A model generated the notes under the pieces. The model worked only from the letters and a program-made list of their open reading frames with translations, did not search any database and was not told the origin of the DNA. A program made the translations under genes and the position numbers. A stretch of DNA of 64,000 nt from Tyto alba (lineage: Eukaryota; Chordata; Aves; Strigiformes; Tytonidae), in NCBI RefSeq assembly GCF_018691265.1, contig NW_024881313.1, positions 36,697,518-36,761,517 of the forward strand, given 5' to 3'. This document shows, in pieces, positions 49,559-62,600 of the stretch (position 1 is its first letter; every line of letters begins with the position of its first letter).

Positions 49559-51303
49559 TTATATCCCTCCCTTGCCCCCTAATTTCACATGTGTCAGCCA
49601 GTTTTGACTGAGGTTTGATTCAGGGATTTCTGTGTCTTCACCACAATGATGGGGGCTGCTATGGGCACTCACTGGCTCTGGGGACACATGGCCAGTCGTG
49701 AGGTTCTCAGGGGGCTCCTCTCCCTCACCAGGAGGGCTTTGCTTCTTGAGGTGGTTCCTCTGGTGCCTCTTGAAATGTCGAATGGTGCTATAGCTTTGCC
49801 CACAGTCAGAGCAGATAAATGGGCTCCGGTGGGTGTGAGTGAGCTGGTGCTTCATGAGGTTGGCCTTCTGTGAGAAGCTTTTGCTGCACTGGGGGCACTG
49901 TAAGGACGCCTCTGCTGTGTGAATCTGCTGGTGGGTAATCAAGAATTCCTTCCTCTTGAAGTCCTTCCCACACGTGGCACACTTGAATGGCTGGTCCTCA
50001 GCATGGAAGGGCCGGTGGATCCGGAGCTGGGCCCTGTCAGGAAAGACCTGTCCACACTTGCTGCAGAGGTTGGGCTCATACTTGCTGTGGTCCTGCTGGT
50101 GGGTGATGAGGGCGATCTCCTTGCAGAAACCTCTCCCGCAGACAGCACAGGTAAAGGACCATTCCTTGCCCTGGGGTCTAAGCGGAACTGGGGCTGGCGG
50201 TGGCTGGTGCCCCCGCATGTGGACTCGCTGGTGAGTGGTGAGGGCAATCTTCTGTGTGAAGATCACCAATGGGGAGCTGCCAACAGGGGACAGCCGCGCT
50301 CTCCACATCTTTGCCACCCATCTTGGCATTATCATTGACATTGGCACTGGCGTTGGTCTTGACGCTGGCACCGGTGTTGGTGTTGGCATTGTCATTGCCA
50401 TTGGCATCAGTGTCAGCATTGGCATATTGGTGTTGGCACCGCTATCTTTGCTGCCTCCTTTGTCCATACCACGCTCATGGATGCAGCAGTGCTTCACCAA
50501 GGTGACCTTCTGGTGGAAGCTCTTGCCGCAGGTGAGACAGCGGAAGGGCTGGCCACCGGTGTGGACACGCTGGTGGGTGACCAACTGGGTGTGCTGGGTG
50601 CAGCACTTGCCACACTGCCCACAGCCATAGGGCTTCTCCCCGATGTGGGTCCACTCGTGCTTGGTCAAGCTCCCCCCTCTTGGCGAAGCCCTTGCCCCAA
50701 ACCCCACAGTGGTGACGCCGGCCCTTGGCATGAGCTTGCTGGTGGTTGGCCAGGTTGCCCTTCTCAGTCTTCCCACACTGCCTACAGGCATGAGTACCAC
50801 CGAGGGTGGTGAGGCACTGCCCACCCCCTGTGGCACTGGGGCTCTCCTTCTCCCACGCATGGACACGGTGGTGGGCTGTGAGGCTGACCTTCTGGCTGAA
50901 GCGCTCTCCAGCTTGGTCAGCGTCACCCTCCTCACAGCCTTCAGCCTCCACCTCCTCCTTATGGAATTTCTGGTGGGCTTCCGGGATGCTCTTGTGCTTG
51001 AAATTGTCCCCACAAATCAGGCAAGTGTACAACTTCTCCTGAGTGTGGCTGAGAAAATTCTCTACTTCCAAGAGCTTCAGCATCATCATGGCTGGCTGTT
51101 CCATCACCTGGCTCTTCAGAGGTGGGGGCCTGGCTGGTGTTCCTTAGGGCAGTCATCACTGGGATTCCTCCTGGCCATTGCCACCAGCTTCCCTTGCCTG
51201 CCAGGGCTGCTGGGAGGTAGCAATCATATGAAAGTGCCAGTGCTGGTTTGAGTTACTCTTCTCTAGATGAAAGCCTGTGTTTTCCTTCATGAGGGCTGAA
51301 CCT
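49559..51303 (-). pseudogene. C2H2 zinc-finger gene, frameshifted and partly decayed
   Basis: On the minus strand about twelve C2H2 finger units can be traced. The downstream frame (51,013-49,559) has intact fingers such as YGCGQCGKCCTQHTQLVTH, FTCAVCGRGFCKEIALITH, FKCATCGKDFKRKEFLITH and FICSDCGQSYSTIRHFKRH. The upstream fingers are in another frame (51,107 on), starting YTCLICGDNFKHKSIPEAH. The two frames meet at a C6 run (50,672-50,677), where one base too many breaks the frame. Decay is visible: two units keep only the His half, one has Cys replaced by Trp, one is shortened. There is an acceptor at 51,302-51,303, followed by stops in the frame of the first finger. No KRAB or SCAN domain was found. 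It was probably a DNA-binding transcriptional regulator; now likely a pseudogene unless the C6 run is an assembly error. Confidence 0.75.
50330..50455 (-). repeat. Imperfect hexanucleotide repeat inside the zinc-finger relic
   Basis: On the + strand this is built of GGCATT/GGTGTT/GGCACT-like hexamers. Read on the minus strand it codes alternating residues of the type MP/TP/VP. It sits where a linker and the Cys half of a finger should be, and the His half (FTQKIALTTHQRVH) follows. Confidence 0.75.
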
Positions 51304-51309
51304 GAGAAG

Positions 51310-54300
51310 AAACAAAAGCAAGTGTTATTGTCAAGGACAACAGGAAAAAAACAAACAAACAAATAAACCACTTTTAGTGTGGTAAGCTGTTATGTGGAAA
51401 AGAAAATAATAAATAAAAGCCCAGCCAAGCTTAGTTAATTATAGTAAAACCAAAGACTAAAAGACTGTAAAATCTAAGAGGGATTGAAGGGGGTTGCTGG
51501 AACTGCCTGACACAGGCTGGAGTTTCTCCACATCTCCAGGTACTCATGACAAGAAACTGGTGGTTGGGGGGATCCTGTGCTGATCTCTGAGTGGGAACCG
51601 GCACCACTTTTCCTTCAGAGGGGTGGTGAAGGCTGGTGGTCATAACCATCAGGGACCAACTCCCAGTCTAGAACCTCTAGAACTAAATCCCTCTTGGTGA
51701 GGGGCACACCCAGGCCCATTTCTGGAGGGTCCGTGGGGTGATGCATTCCCTCATCTGAGCCAGGATGACCAGACCAGGGGCTGGGGCCAGGGCCAGGGCC
51801 AGACATGCCTCGTGAAGAGTGGTCAATGCGATCATCTGTGCCTCTTTCAGTGCACTGACAGAGAGGGACATTTTGGGACAACAGAGGGACGTGCTGAAGA
51901 TGAGCAAAGTTTCTGGGACATATCATGTTGTCCTCCCTAGCTTCCAGAAAGCACTGAAATCTCACATCTGTGAAACAGAACTGCCCAAGCACTGGCTGTG
52001 GCTCATCAGCCTGTGCGAACCCCATGGGGCTCTCATCCCCCAGCAGGTGCCCATTTATTTCTCTAGAGATTTTGTGCCACTTCCAACTTGGTGAGGCGAC
52101 AGAGACATCTGGGTCACAGCTGCAGCCAGACAGGCTGGAGGCAGAAGGGAAACTCATTCTGATTCCCTCAGTCCTCTGTGCAGCAGCAGGGCAGACACCG
52201 GAGCCTGTGCAAGGCTGCTAGGGCTGCTGGCCAGGAAGACATCTGAATGGACAGAGAGGTCCTCCTGGTGTCCAGGAGGACAGCAAGGACTCATCTCCTT
52301 CCCCTGTCCCCTTGCCTTGCAGCTGGACTGCTGAAAGTCCAGCTTTGCCTCGGTGCCAGCTTCAATTTGCAGGTTGTCACGCCCGACACATGAAGGGTGC
52401 AGCCACAACCCCACCAGCATTATTGACCCAACTGCATGAAAAGTCCAGGCTGAAGAAGAACCCCATTTGCTGTAGACTTTCTTCATGGGAGAACCAACAC
52501 CAAACTGCCCTGGGAACTTAGCTGAGGCAGTTCCTGGGGAGGGGTCCCTGGTGCAGGTGCAGCCAGCCAAAACTCTCCTCCCCTGCTCCTTGACACCCAA
52601 GTGCCCCAAAGTGATGAGGTGTCCCGAGAAGCCCCTGCCCAACCCCTCGGCTGGACAAAGGGAGTCCTGATCCAGCCACCCCAGTGGGCACCCAGGGCAT
52701 TTGCAGCACCTCTGCTCCTTTCTCATCAAGAGAAAGGATGGGTGTTGGGTGAGATGTTCTCTGGGGACATTTCAGACTGGGGAATGGAGGTTGCTTCTAC
52801 TCTCTGTGGTGACCAACTTTTCCAAGCCCAGAGATGACTCCAGGCAAACTTTTCTTTCCAGCTGTGTCACATACTGGACTGTTTTTTTTCTGGACATGGC
52901 TGCATGTCAGCACAGCTGCCTGAATTTCGCTTGTGAAACACACAAAGAGGATCAGCTCCTCGGCTGTTGCTCTGCTCCTTTCACTAGGAATAAACCCTCA
53001 CGCCAGCACAGACACACAAGCACAGGCAGGCAGAGCTCCTCCTTGCAAGGCAGAAGCTGGACTGATCAACTCATTCCCACCCGTGCCTCTATCACTCCTG
53101 AAAGAACTTCTCACACAGTTGCCCCAGAAGGATCATTTTGAGACAGATTTTAAAGGACGGACGCCCCTTCCCGTGTTGTGCTGCTGTTCTTGCTCCCCGT
53201 GTTTAGCTCCCATGCCGAGCTGTACCTCCAACACCACCGGTCACCTCCAGCCACGGGAGCAAGCCAAATCTCTCAGGCAGGATTCAGCCTGAGAAAGACA
53301 AGCAAGGTGATTTATCCCAACTGGGTTAGTTTGCTCCACCACAGCCAACCTTTACAAACAGTCCAGCTTCACAGCAGCCACCTCATCTTCCAGAGATGTC
53401 CTCCTGCTGACCTGGGATGCTGCGGGATGCATGCAGACACCACGGAGGGGTTCAGCCCTGAGCATCCCATCCTGGCCCCAGACATCCCAGCTCAGCCATT
53501 TACCGACCTGTGTCCCATCTTCCTCAGCAGAATGCTGACCTGGAAGCATCAGTGACCAAATTTTCTATCCACTTTCAGCTTTTCTTCTTCTTCCAGCTAC
53601 TTTGTTCATGTCTGCTGGTGCTGACTCTCAGGAAGTCTGTGTCAGTGATGCAAAAACTACAGGGGGAGGAGAGACAAAGAGGAGCTGGGTCAGGGAGAGA
53701 AGGGTCTTAGTGGGGAGGAAACAGCAGCCCTAAAATCTTTCAGGCATGGGTGTGGGGATGGCCAGCCAGCACTGCCTCCCCATTCACTTTAGAGGATGCC
53801 TATGTTTGGTGGCTGGGGGTTGTTTTAGGGAACCACACACTGCAGGAGGTTGTAAGCAGCTTTTGATGTACATTACTTCTCTTTTTTAATTGCTATTTTT
53901 AGGCAGCTGAACTGCACTGCTTTGCATTAGAAGTCCCCATTACGTACCTCTGAGCCCTCACTGCGGATGCTTTCACTCTCTGTGCATGTGGCTGACCCCC
54001 CTTAGAGTTGTGAAAGCAAGGAAAGCCATCCTATTCTCCTCATCCATGACCTTTTTGGTTTTGGATCTCAAAACATTTTGCAGCTGGGAAATGCAGTGAG
54101 GTGACTTGGAAGAGGACATTTGACAGAACAGTGGCAGAGCCCAGGACTGCATCGTCTGTTAGACACGGTGGAGGGGGTCTCCACCTTGTGACTCCAAGAA
54201 AAGTATTTCCTCCTTGTGCCTGTGAGTCACCTTGTGAGACTCCAGCTCCCAGGGGAGGCTGGACTGCCTGTTCCGGGGTGCTTCATAGCAGTTAGTAGGC

Positions 54301-55600
54301 TGCCTGGATTAGGCAGTGCTGCCTACAGAAATCCACAGTAAAACCATTATCCTGCCAGTCTGCGTCACATACCAGGTCCTGGAGAATTTGGTGGCTGCTG
54401 GACATGTGCTAATTCAGGGTGATGGGAAACAAACAAATGGTTAAGTTCCTGGGCACCGGAGCACAATTTTCACAAATCTCATGTCTTTACCTGAAACTTT
54501 TACTCTGAGTCAGAGCTGGAACCAGGGATGAGTCCCAGGACAGAGCTGGATGATGCTGCCCTGAATGGAGTTTATCTGTATGGATGCAGAATTACTCATA
54601 CAGACCCAGTCACTTTGCCTGGCTGTTTATCACTAGCACCTTTCACATGGCAGCTTGGGTAGTACAGGTTAAAGTTTTTTTTTTTGGGGGGGGGGCACTC
54701 CCAGAATTAGGACTTTTTTAAAAAATAGCAAGTTTTAAAAAATGAAAATAACCGTACTGTGTAAAAGTCCAGCCTGTGTTGGTCATTGCATAATTTCTTC
54801 TTGTGTTTTCTGATTTCAAATATGTGCTGCCTGGTGTCACTTAGAAGCCAGACCAATGGCTTCTGACATCATTATTCAGATGAAATGAATCCACAACTCT
54901 TTCAAAGCATGACATGGGGGAACAGAAGAGATGGATGAGGGTGTGCATCTGACACAGGTTTCTTGTGGAATTTTGTGTATATCCAAGTTTTTGCCTCAGT
55001 TCCCCCATCTCTAAAATTGGGCAGAAATACTGTAACTATTATTTCTGTCTTTTACAGGAACTTAATATTCTCAGGAAAAAAAAAAAGGTTATTATATCCC
55101 AGTTTTGAAGCCTTGGAAAAAACAGCTCCAGTTTTAAAGACCTCATGAAAGGGGGCAGAAGAGCAAAGGGTGACTTAAAGGCTACCTGCCACAAAACTGG
55201 GCAGCAAGGGCAAGGCTAACTAGCTGGGGAGAGAGACACAAGGAGCAAGGGCTGGGGACACTGCAGCTGCTGTACCTCTGGGAATAGATTCATTCCAGAC
55301 TTTAAAACCATGATCACTGAAAATAAGGTGTGAATCCAGGTCCTATTAGTTTATATTACAAGCACAAGAAAAACAAAATATAATATAACAATACAGATGG
55401 GCCTGACTCTGATTCTGCTGGGTCCAGGACAAGGGCAGGATTTTCTTGTTACTCTCATCCAAGGAGTAGGAGAGGTCCAGAGGTGATGACAGCCCAAGCT
55501 GAAGAGCACAGGCTGAGAACTTGGGTCCCTTCTGGTCCGTAGAGCTGGACAAGTTTCTCCAGAAGGTGATTTAGGGGCAAAAACCTTAGTCAGATAACCT
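51310..55600. other. Upstream flank of the zinc-finger relic, no further gene recognised
   Basis: A 180-codon minus-strand frame (52,157-51,615) could include former upstream exons of the zinc-finger gene, but no KRAB-like signature is visible. A short (GGGCCA)n run lies at 51,784-51,801 and an (AAAC)n run at 51,349-51,364. The rest holds only short open frames. A T-run followed by a G-run occurs at 54,677-54,696. Confidence 0.45.
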
Positions 55601-55918
55601 GAATCACCTCTCAGAGATCTCTTCTCTCTATTTTGACACGTGGTGGAGGTGGGAGACATGAAGAAATCTGGATGCGTGGTTCAGGGTCTGAAGGGGAGCG
55701 AAGTCCCATCAGTGTCAATGTTTTTCGTGAGCCCAGGACAGCAGCTGCCAGCATGGATGCTGTGTGACCTTCACATCTGTGTTCTCTGTGGCTATCCCCA
55801 ACACCCTCTGGTCATCCAGACACAGACTCTTGCAGAGATGAGCAACCTGGGCCACCTTTCATGGTGGGTATTTTAGCCTACTATATCCCCACTCTTATCT
55901 GGGGATTTGCACCACCTG

Positions 55919-56179
55919 CTACACCACAGCAAAGGTCTCATAAGGCTTATACTTGGCATGGATCTCCCTGCCCTGGGGATGGTGCCTCCTTGGCCTTGCT
56001 TGTCTTACTCCTTGCAAGGGTGCTGCTTGATCCTGGTGCATCTCCTTCCAGCCCTGAACACAACTTTGGGCCTTCCTACAGTAGGCTATGGAATTTCTCT
56101 TTTTCAAGAAGCTCTTCCCACACGTACAACATTGATACAGTTGTGTGCCTTCAGGGTTTGGTACAGGGTACCTCCTCAC
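55919..56179 (-). pseudogene. Second C2H2 zinc-finger relic
   Basis: On the minus strand one recognisable half-finger, LYQCCTCGKSFLKKRNSIAY, is followed by degenerate sequence and then by HAKYKPYE. That resembles a linker and finger start and is like the HSKYEPN linker in the relic at 49,559-51,303. The histidines of the first finger are missing and a stop soon follows. The same strand and similar linker suggest a decayed member of a small local cluster. The 231-codon + frame at 55,907-56,602 is its antisense shadow. Confidence 0.5.
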
Positions 56180-56609
56180 AACACTCAGGTTTTATTTCCT
56201 CTTCTTGTTTTCCTCTCACTGGCTTTGCTGGTGGAGTACCCTTCATGCATCCTTGCCTTTGTTTTCCTCACGTGGGGTATACAGACCTGGATGGGGGTCT
56301 GGAGGGTCTGGAGACCACATGGCCATGTTCTTGGCTCCCGGATTTCCCCAGAAGAGTGGGCTGATGTGCAAGGCCTGGTGCTTTGCTGCCAAGGAATTAA
56401 AGTTTACAGCTACCGCATTTCCAGCCAGCATATTCTTGTTTTTATTCAGCTTTGTTGGGAATATTTTTTTGGAGGGAAGATCTCATTTCTCCTTCCTCAT
56501 TTCAATTCCTGGTCTGGTTCCTATTCTCAGCATTCCTTTCAAGATACTTCTACTTTCTTTAAACCACCACAGTCTAAACCTGCTGGGCAAGACATGAAAT
56601 AAAACTTCA

Positions 56610-59600
56610 TCTCAGTGCCAAAGCTGGAGAAAAAGCACATCCAGAGTTGTCATTTAGGAAGTGATTGAATTTCCCCAGTTACAGTAAATAGCGGGAACTG
56701 GGGCTTGATGTAGAAAGCACCAAACAGAGGCTGGTATTGGGACTCCTGTGTTCAGCTCTGAGTCCTGGCATTGAGTTATCCCCTCTGCCCCTGCCTCTGT
56801 TTCAGGTAGTTTGTAAGTTTTGCCTTTACATTTACTTCATTTGGAAGGGAGACTGCTTATTTTACTCCTTCTTACACTCCTGACTATTACTCTGGTTGCA
56901 GCCAACCACGGGAATATAACAGGCTTAGCCACATCTACTACCATTTCTCACTGTTCTACTCTTAGAAACATGCAAGCTATTACTTCCATCAAAAGCACTT
57001 ATACCTCTTATTTGTCCACCCATTTTAATTTAAGCACTTCAGAAATCTCAAGAGACCTTTATTTAAAGTAGACCTGGATAAATATGTGGTAGTATCTGAT
57101 CTTTTGTAAAGCCAAGAGTTTATTCCAGGTAAACTTAAAAAAATTTTTTTCAACCTTTTTTCCTGGAAAACAAACCCAAATCTAAACAGTCATTTGAATA
57201 TCTTTTACTTTCACCCCATAATGAAACATTTTGTTTTAGGATAGGGTTGACTCCTTATAAGGGAAAGAAAACCACCTCCAACCTACCAAAATGTAAAGCT
57301 TGCATTTATTTTCGAAGTAAGAAGATTGAAAATTTTTCAAAAGTTTTTCCTGGCTTTACAATTAGTTTTCTTAAATTTCCCCTTTTCTGTCAGCTTGAAG
57401 AATTCACAAATTCATAGTAAAGTGAAAATACTTCCAGAGGACCAGAAACTTACTTTCCTCCTTCACATTAAAATGCTTCTTGTCCCCTTTTCAGCTTATG
57501 GCCAAAGAGACTGCCAGGCTGAATTCAGCCCTTTGACTCCTTGGCTGGGATTCAGGTCAGAGTTAGGGTGTTTAAATTAGGCACCAAAATTCAAGTGTCT
57601 CCAAATTATACCGATGGAAAGAGGAGACCATAACAGGGGGGCGAGAGTTTTAACCCTAGTTTAACCCACTGTGGCCTGAGCCTTAACACTGCGGAGCAGC
57701 TGGAGCCATTTCCAGGAAGGCAAACAGGGCTGGGCTCTGTCCGTGATGCTCTACGCAGCCTGAGCTCGACAGCACGCCTTGCATAGTGTCCCTGGGAGAG
57801 CCTGCCCCACTCTTTGTGGTGATGCTTCTTTACCAGAATTGAATACTTTTATACTGCTGGATGAGGGATTCACACTGGCAGAGCTACACACTGAAGTGTG
57901 TGGATATAGAGGGCATATTCAGATTGCACAGATGTATAATGCTACTATTACAAGCCTGCTGTCCAAAATTCCCCTGCAGACTGGGGCTAAACCCTGGGAA
58001 TTGTCTTGCTGAGGGCAGCAGGAATGCCTTTTCTCCTCAAACTCAGCATCTGGCTGACCACGCTGACATGCAATAACAGCACAGACCTTCACAGCCCTGT
58101 GACACTTTCCATGCTGGGTGTCCGGCAATTAATTTGTGAAAAGCAAGCGGAGTGGAGTCAAGCAACGTTAGGCTGTGCATTAGCAGCTGAGCTGCTCTGA
58201 GCCCTCAGCACCTGCAAGCAATTTAGCGAGCAGAAAGGGGCCCCCTTATGTTGAGCTAAAGATGGATCAGTCTTATTACTTTCATGGAGATGTTAAAATG
58301 AAAAGTAGACTGCTATTTTCTTTGCTACAGACTTTTTTCTATATTTAAGAAGGAAATCTTTTGGAGTTAAAAGAAGTCCCATTCTGACTGACAGCTAATT
58401 ACAGGGGCTGAAGTGCCAGGCCACATGAAACCCATGTCAAGGCTTTGCAAAATTATCCAGGAAAAAAATAGGAGAGAAAGGGGCTCAAAGGGAGGCAGAC
58501 AGTGCTGCAGGAACAGGGCTTGCAGACCACCTGGACTAGGTGTGCCTGTGGTCCCTGAGAGCATCCCTCTTTCCCAGAACCGTAAGACAGGGATGTGCCA
58601 GAGGGTTGGGAATGCAAAGGATGAACCTCTACAGGTCCTGCTTGGAGCAGGAGCTCCCCATGCTCTGTCTCCCTGGGCTTTAATAGAGACAAGCAATAAG
58701 GAACATCTATAGGGTCTGGAGTGATTTCTGCCATATACCACTTTATGGACAGGAGGAAAGTCTTGGAGAGATCAGCTGTGCCCCACTTGTGCCTTTAAGA
58801 TGCTGCTGCCTGTGGAGTGAGCAAAGGGACGCTGATCTGTGACTTGCTTTCCCATCTTTCCCGTTACATCCATAGGGCTGGTGTATGGGTGTGAGCTACC
58901 TGATTTTGGGTGGTCTGTCCAAGGAAATTCATCACAGGCTCCTCAGCTTTTGGTCATGCCTGAACCTTTAGCTGGGGACAGAGACACGGATGCAAGAGGC
59001 TGGTTAGAGGGTTTTGCAATTAAAGATCAGCTTGCAACAATGATCACACATGGGCTCACGCTCAGGAAACGAGCTCTCCTGATTTATCTTTCCTTCCTGC
59101 ACTTCAGATCTTGTGCACATATGCAGGCAGAGAGGCTCACAGGTGCTTTTGGGAACACCGTGGTATCTGTGAGCCCACGCAGCCCCTGTCTCTCCTGCTG
59201 CCCCCCCCGCCCCGAAAGCCCCACACACCCTGTCTCTGTGTCTGGGAGCAGTGAGGGCTGGCTGCTCCCCAAGGGGTGGGGAGCCATGGGGGACCTTGTG
59301 CTGGCTGTGCCCATGGGGTGCAGGCTCTCAGGGGCTGGACATAGCAGGCAGAAGCTCCATTTGGGGTTGGTCAGGGCTGTTAAGGGTTAATGGTGCCCTC
59401 AGGACCACGATGCTCTGCCTAGGGGAACAACAGCAGGAGATGCTTTGGAGAGGGGAACAAGAATCCAGGAAGGTGCAGGAACACCCACAAGCTCATTCCT
59501 CCTTCACCCTGCCATAAGCAGCAAACGGAGTCATCAGCTGCATCACCAGTGGGGGGACTTTAATGTAGCCTGAAGTCATTGATAATAAATTAACTTAATA

Positions 59601-62600
59601 CAAGCAGCTGTAAGTAAGATCCGATCTGGATCTAACACCTTCCTGCAGGGAAGCCCAGGTTCTCGTGGTGTTTCCCAGGCACAGTATCTCTCTTTCACGT
59701 TGTTAGATCTGAGGCACAACTCATTTTTGCCATCTGATCAGAGGCTTTACAGTCACCTCTTCCACGCTTCACATTCCCCCCCCCCTGCTCTTCAACCTAC
59801 CACAAGCTACTTAAAGTCATTATAAGTTAACTCGATCTACACATTCTCTGTCACGAGGCTTTTTCTGCTTCTTTGCCAGTCCACTCTGACAGGGAAGTTT
59901 TGGGCTCTGTGATACTGGCTGAGCAAGCGTGTGCCCTTGACTATGCACAATGCACTGCAGCTCACCTGCGCAGCAAAAAGGCTCTTGCTAATCTCTGCCT
60001 GCAGCCCCACTTTGAGCAGTGACTAGGAATAACTGTTTTTCAGGACTGCTTAGCTTTTAGTTCACAAGATCAACACTGAGTTTCCTAAGTCCTTTCTCCC
60101 CAAAGTGAGCTTAGAGCAGTGCTGTCCTGAAGGGACTGGTTTTCTGCTCTGCAGACATGTCTAAGGGCAGGTGAACTTTGTACAATGATGGCTTATTCTT
60201 GAATGACTTAAAACCCCTGCTACTCTCTTAGCAGAAGTTGTCCTCTATGTTCAAACTCTCACTCTTCAGTCTATTTTTTTCCTCAGAGGCCAACATATAT
60301 GTAGAAATGAGAACAGTCTGTACCTTATTCCACTTACAAAGCATGCTATCCTAATTTTCAGATGATGAAAAAGGAGAAATCTTGACTTGGTAGGGAAGGA
60401 TCTCCAGATCTCTGCTTCCTACTTTCACCTTTGGTTTGCAGTGACTTGGAGGAAGTTGGTGTCCTTGGAACAGCAGCTCCCTAGGGAAGAGGCCAGACAG
60501 AAGCAGAGGAGACAGAAATCAGCTTGAGGTGGAAAAAAAGAGGGAGCAGTGGGGCTCTGCAATGTGCCCTGTGGGGCAGCAGTCTTTTTACAAAGGATAG
60601 AAATGAGAGGTAATCATCTCCTGTGCAATTAGCAGAGAGCCACAGGCCAACACTGCCTGTTTTAACCATCCCATTGCAGGGTCTCATCTTGTTTTCAGGC
60701 TAACACTGACCTTAGAAAAGGAGATCAAGGGTTTTTCTATGACCTTGTTCAGAAAATCTGCAGGTGGGGGCTGGTCAGAATCTTCAGTCCTTTGATAGAG
60801 ATCTCTCATCTTTGCTTTGTTCCAGCACAAGAAATCACTTTCAAGGGAGGGACTGTGCTTTGAGTTGGGAGATGGAGGCAGTGGCTCCAAGTGTGCCTTG
60901 GCTACAGGCAGTTCAGCTTGATAACCTGGTCCCATGTGGTGCTACCTGGTTGCACCACTTTGGCTGTGGGTGGGATGAGAGGTAGCTAGGGTGGTAGTGG
61001 CCAGTAAATACTCATTCCCTGTGGAGTCTGCTAGTTGAAAACAAACAGATGAAGTGTGTAGAAGTATGTGATACTGAGTGTCCTGTTGCTCACCCAGTTT
61101 TCACCCTGATCTTTCTCCTTTCCTCACTCCCCATCTGTGGGGACACCAGGGTCCCTGCAGCCTGGGATTCTCAAAGAAGTTCTCATGGGAACTATCACGT
61201 TCTCAAAGGGCAAGTAAACATCCTAGGGCACTTTTGTTGGAGAAGATGTTTGCTCTGGCCCCAAAGACCCTCTCATTCCCACCATACCACAACATGCCAA
61301 GCACCAATCAGCTCCATGCATCCCATCGAAGCATGAAATATGCACTCTTGCACAAGTGCTCCCCAAAACAGCCTGTCTCCATCTCTCCTCCAGACAAGCC
61401 ATGCTGGATGCTGGAGACAGAACTGATGCGGAGATGATACACAGAGATAGTCAATGAGTCAACGAGGTGAACAGCAAAAGTCCCACAGCCAAGTTCCTCC
61501 CGAAATCCATAGAAGCAATGTGCATGGATAAAGCCAGGACAGCAGTTGTCTAAAGACAAGCCTTATCTGACCCACTATGTAAGAACAGATTTCTTTTTAA
61601 GTCATCAGAGCCTGGATGTCTCTTTGTTAACATAACTTTTACTTTGATTTAACTCTACTGGTTTCACCTTGACCATACTGAATTTACTGTACAGACCTGT
61701 AGGTAAAATCAGACCTTTTGGATTTTCTTTTCACTCAGTATCTGAGACTGCTCACTGAATACTTAAAGATGTGCTTTTCTGCATAAAATCTGTGCAGTGG
61801 AGAATGGGGCAATGTTTTGGATTTAAAGTATTTTATTATTATTTTCTGGGAGCCCTTTTAAAGGGTTTAGGGAGAAAAGGATAAAGGCTATTTTGCTACC
61901 GTGAGGATTTGGTTTTGTTCAGTCCCCAGATAAAACTGCTTTTTCTCATGGAGCTTGGATTTTTCCATAGCCCTGCTCCAAACCCAACACAACCATCAGC
62001 AGCAGACACCAGACCTGACAACCCTAACTATCTGCAAGACATCTCTATGGAGGTGTCCTTGAGAAAATCACAGTGTAATGTCCCAGACAGATCCTGGTGG
62101 TACCAAAGGAAGAATCCCTTTGCACGTTGAGCATTGTGCTCTCACAGGTAGGAGGGATGCTGAGGGTTGAGCTCATGGATGAAAACACCCATATTAAGGA
62201 CATTGTTTCAGTTTCTCACACCATGGTGTCTTGTATAATTTGAGATGCCCTAAAATGCCCTTCCTGACCTCCACTTGCTTGTCCAGAAAGGCCAACGCCT
62301 CCCACAAGGCCTGTGTCCTTCTAGCCCTATGTAGACACCTTAGGGCACTTCTCACAGTACCTACGTGTGGGTCACTGACTGGACCCCTGCGGTCACTATG
62401 GGGTGGCCTAAGCTCTCAGCATGGTCAGTGGAGAGCAGGTCAACATAGTCAGCAAATCCCACAGGGCTCTTCACCACCTACATCCATTTTGTTACCACTG
62501 GTATGCATCTTGCTCTGACATTGTTCACCTGTTGCATTGTGGGTAGAATGTAGTGTTGTTCTCTCAGTGATAGCTTATGAAAAAAATCCCAAACGACAGA

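Noticed and set aside
51615..52157. KRAB-like or other effector domain upstream of the zinc-finger relic
   Set aside because: The 180-codon frame shows no KRAB A/B or SCAN signature.
55907..56602. 231-codon + strand frame rich in hydrophobic residues
   Set aside because: It is antisense to the zinc-finger relic; no membrane-protein family was recognised and the hydrophobicity follows from reading complementary codons.
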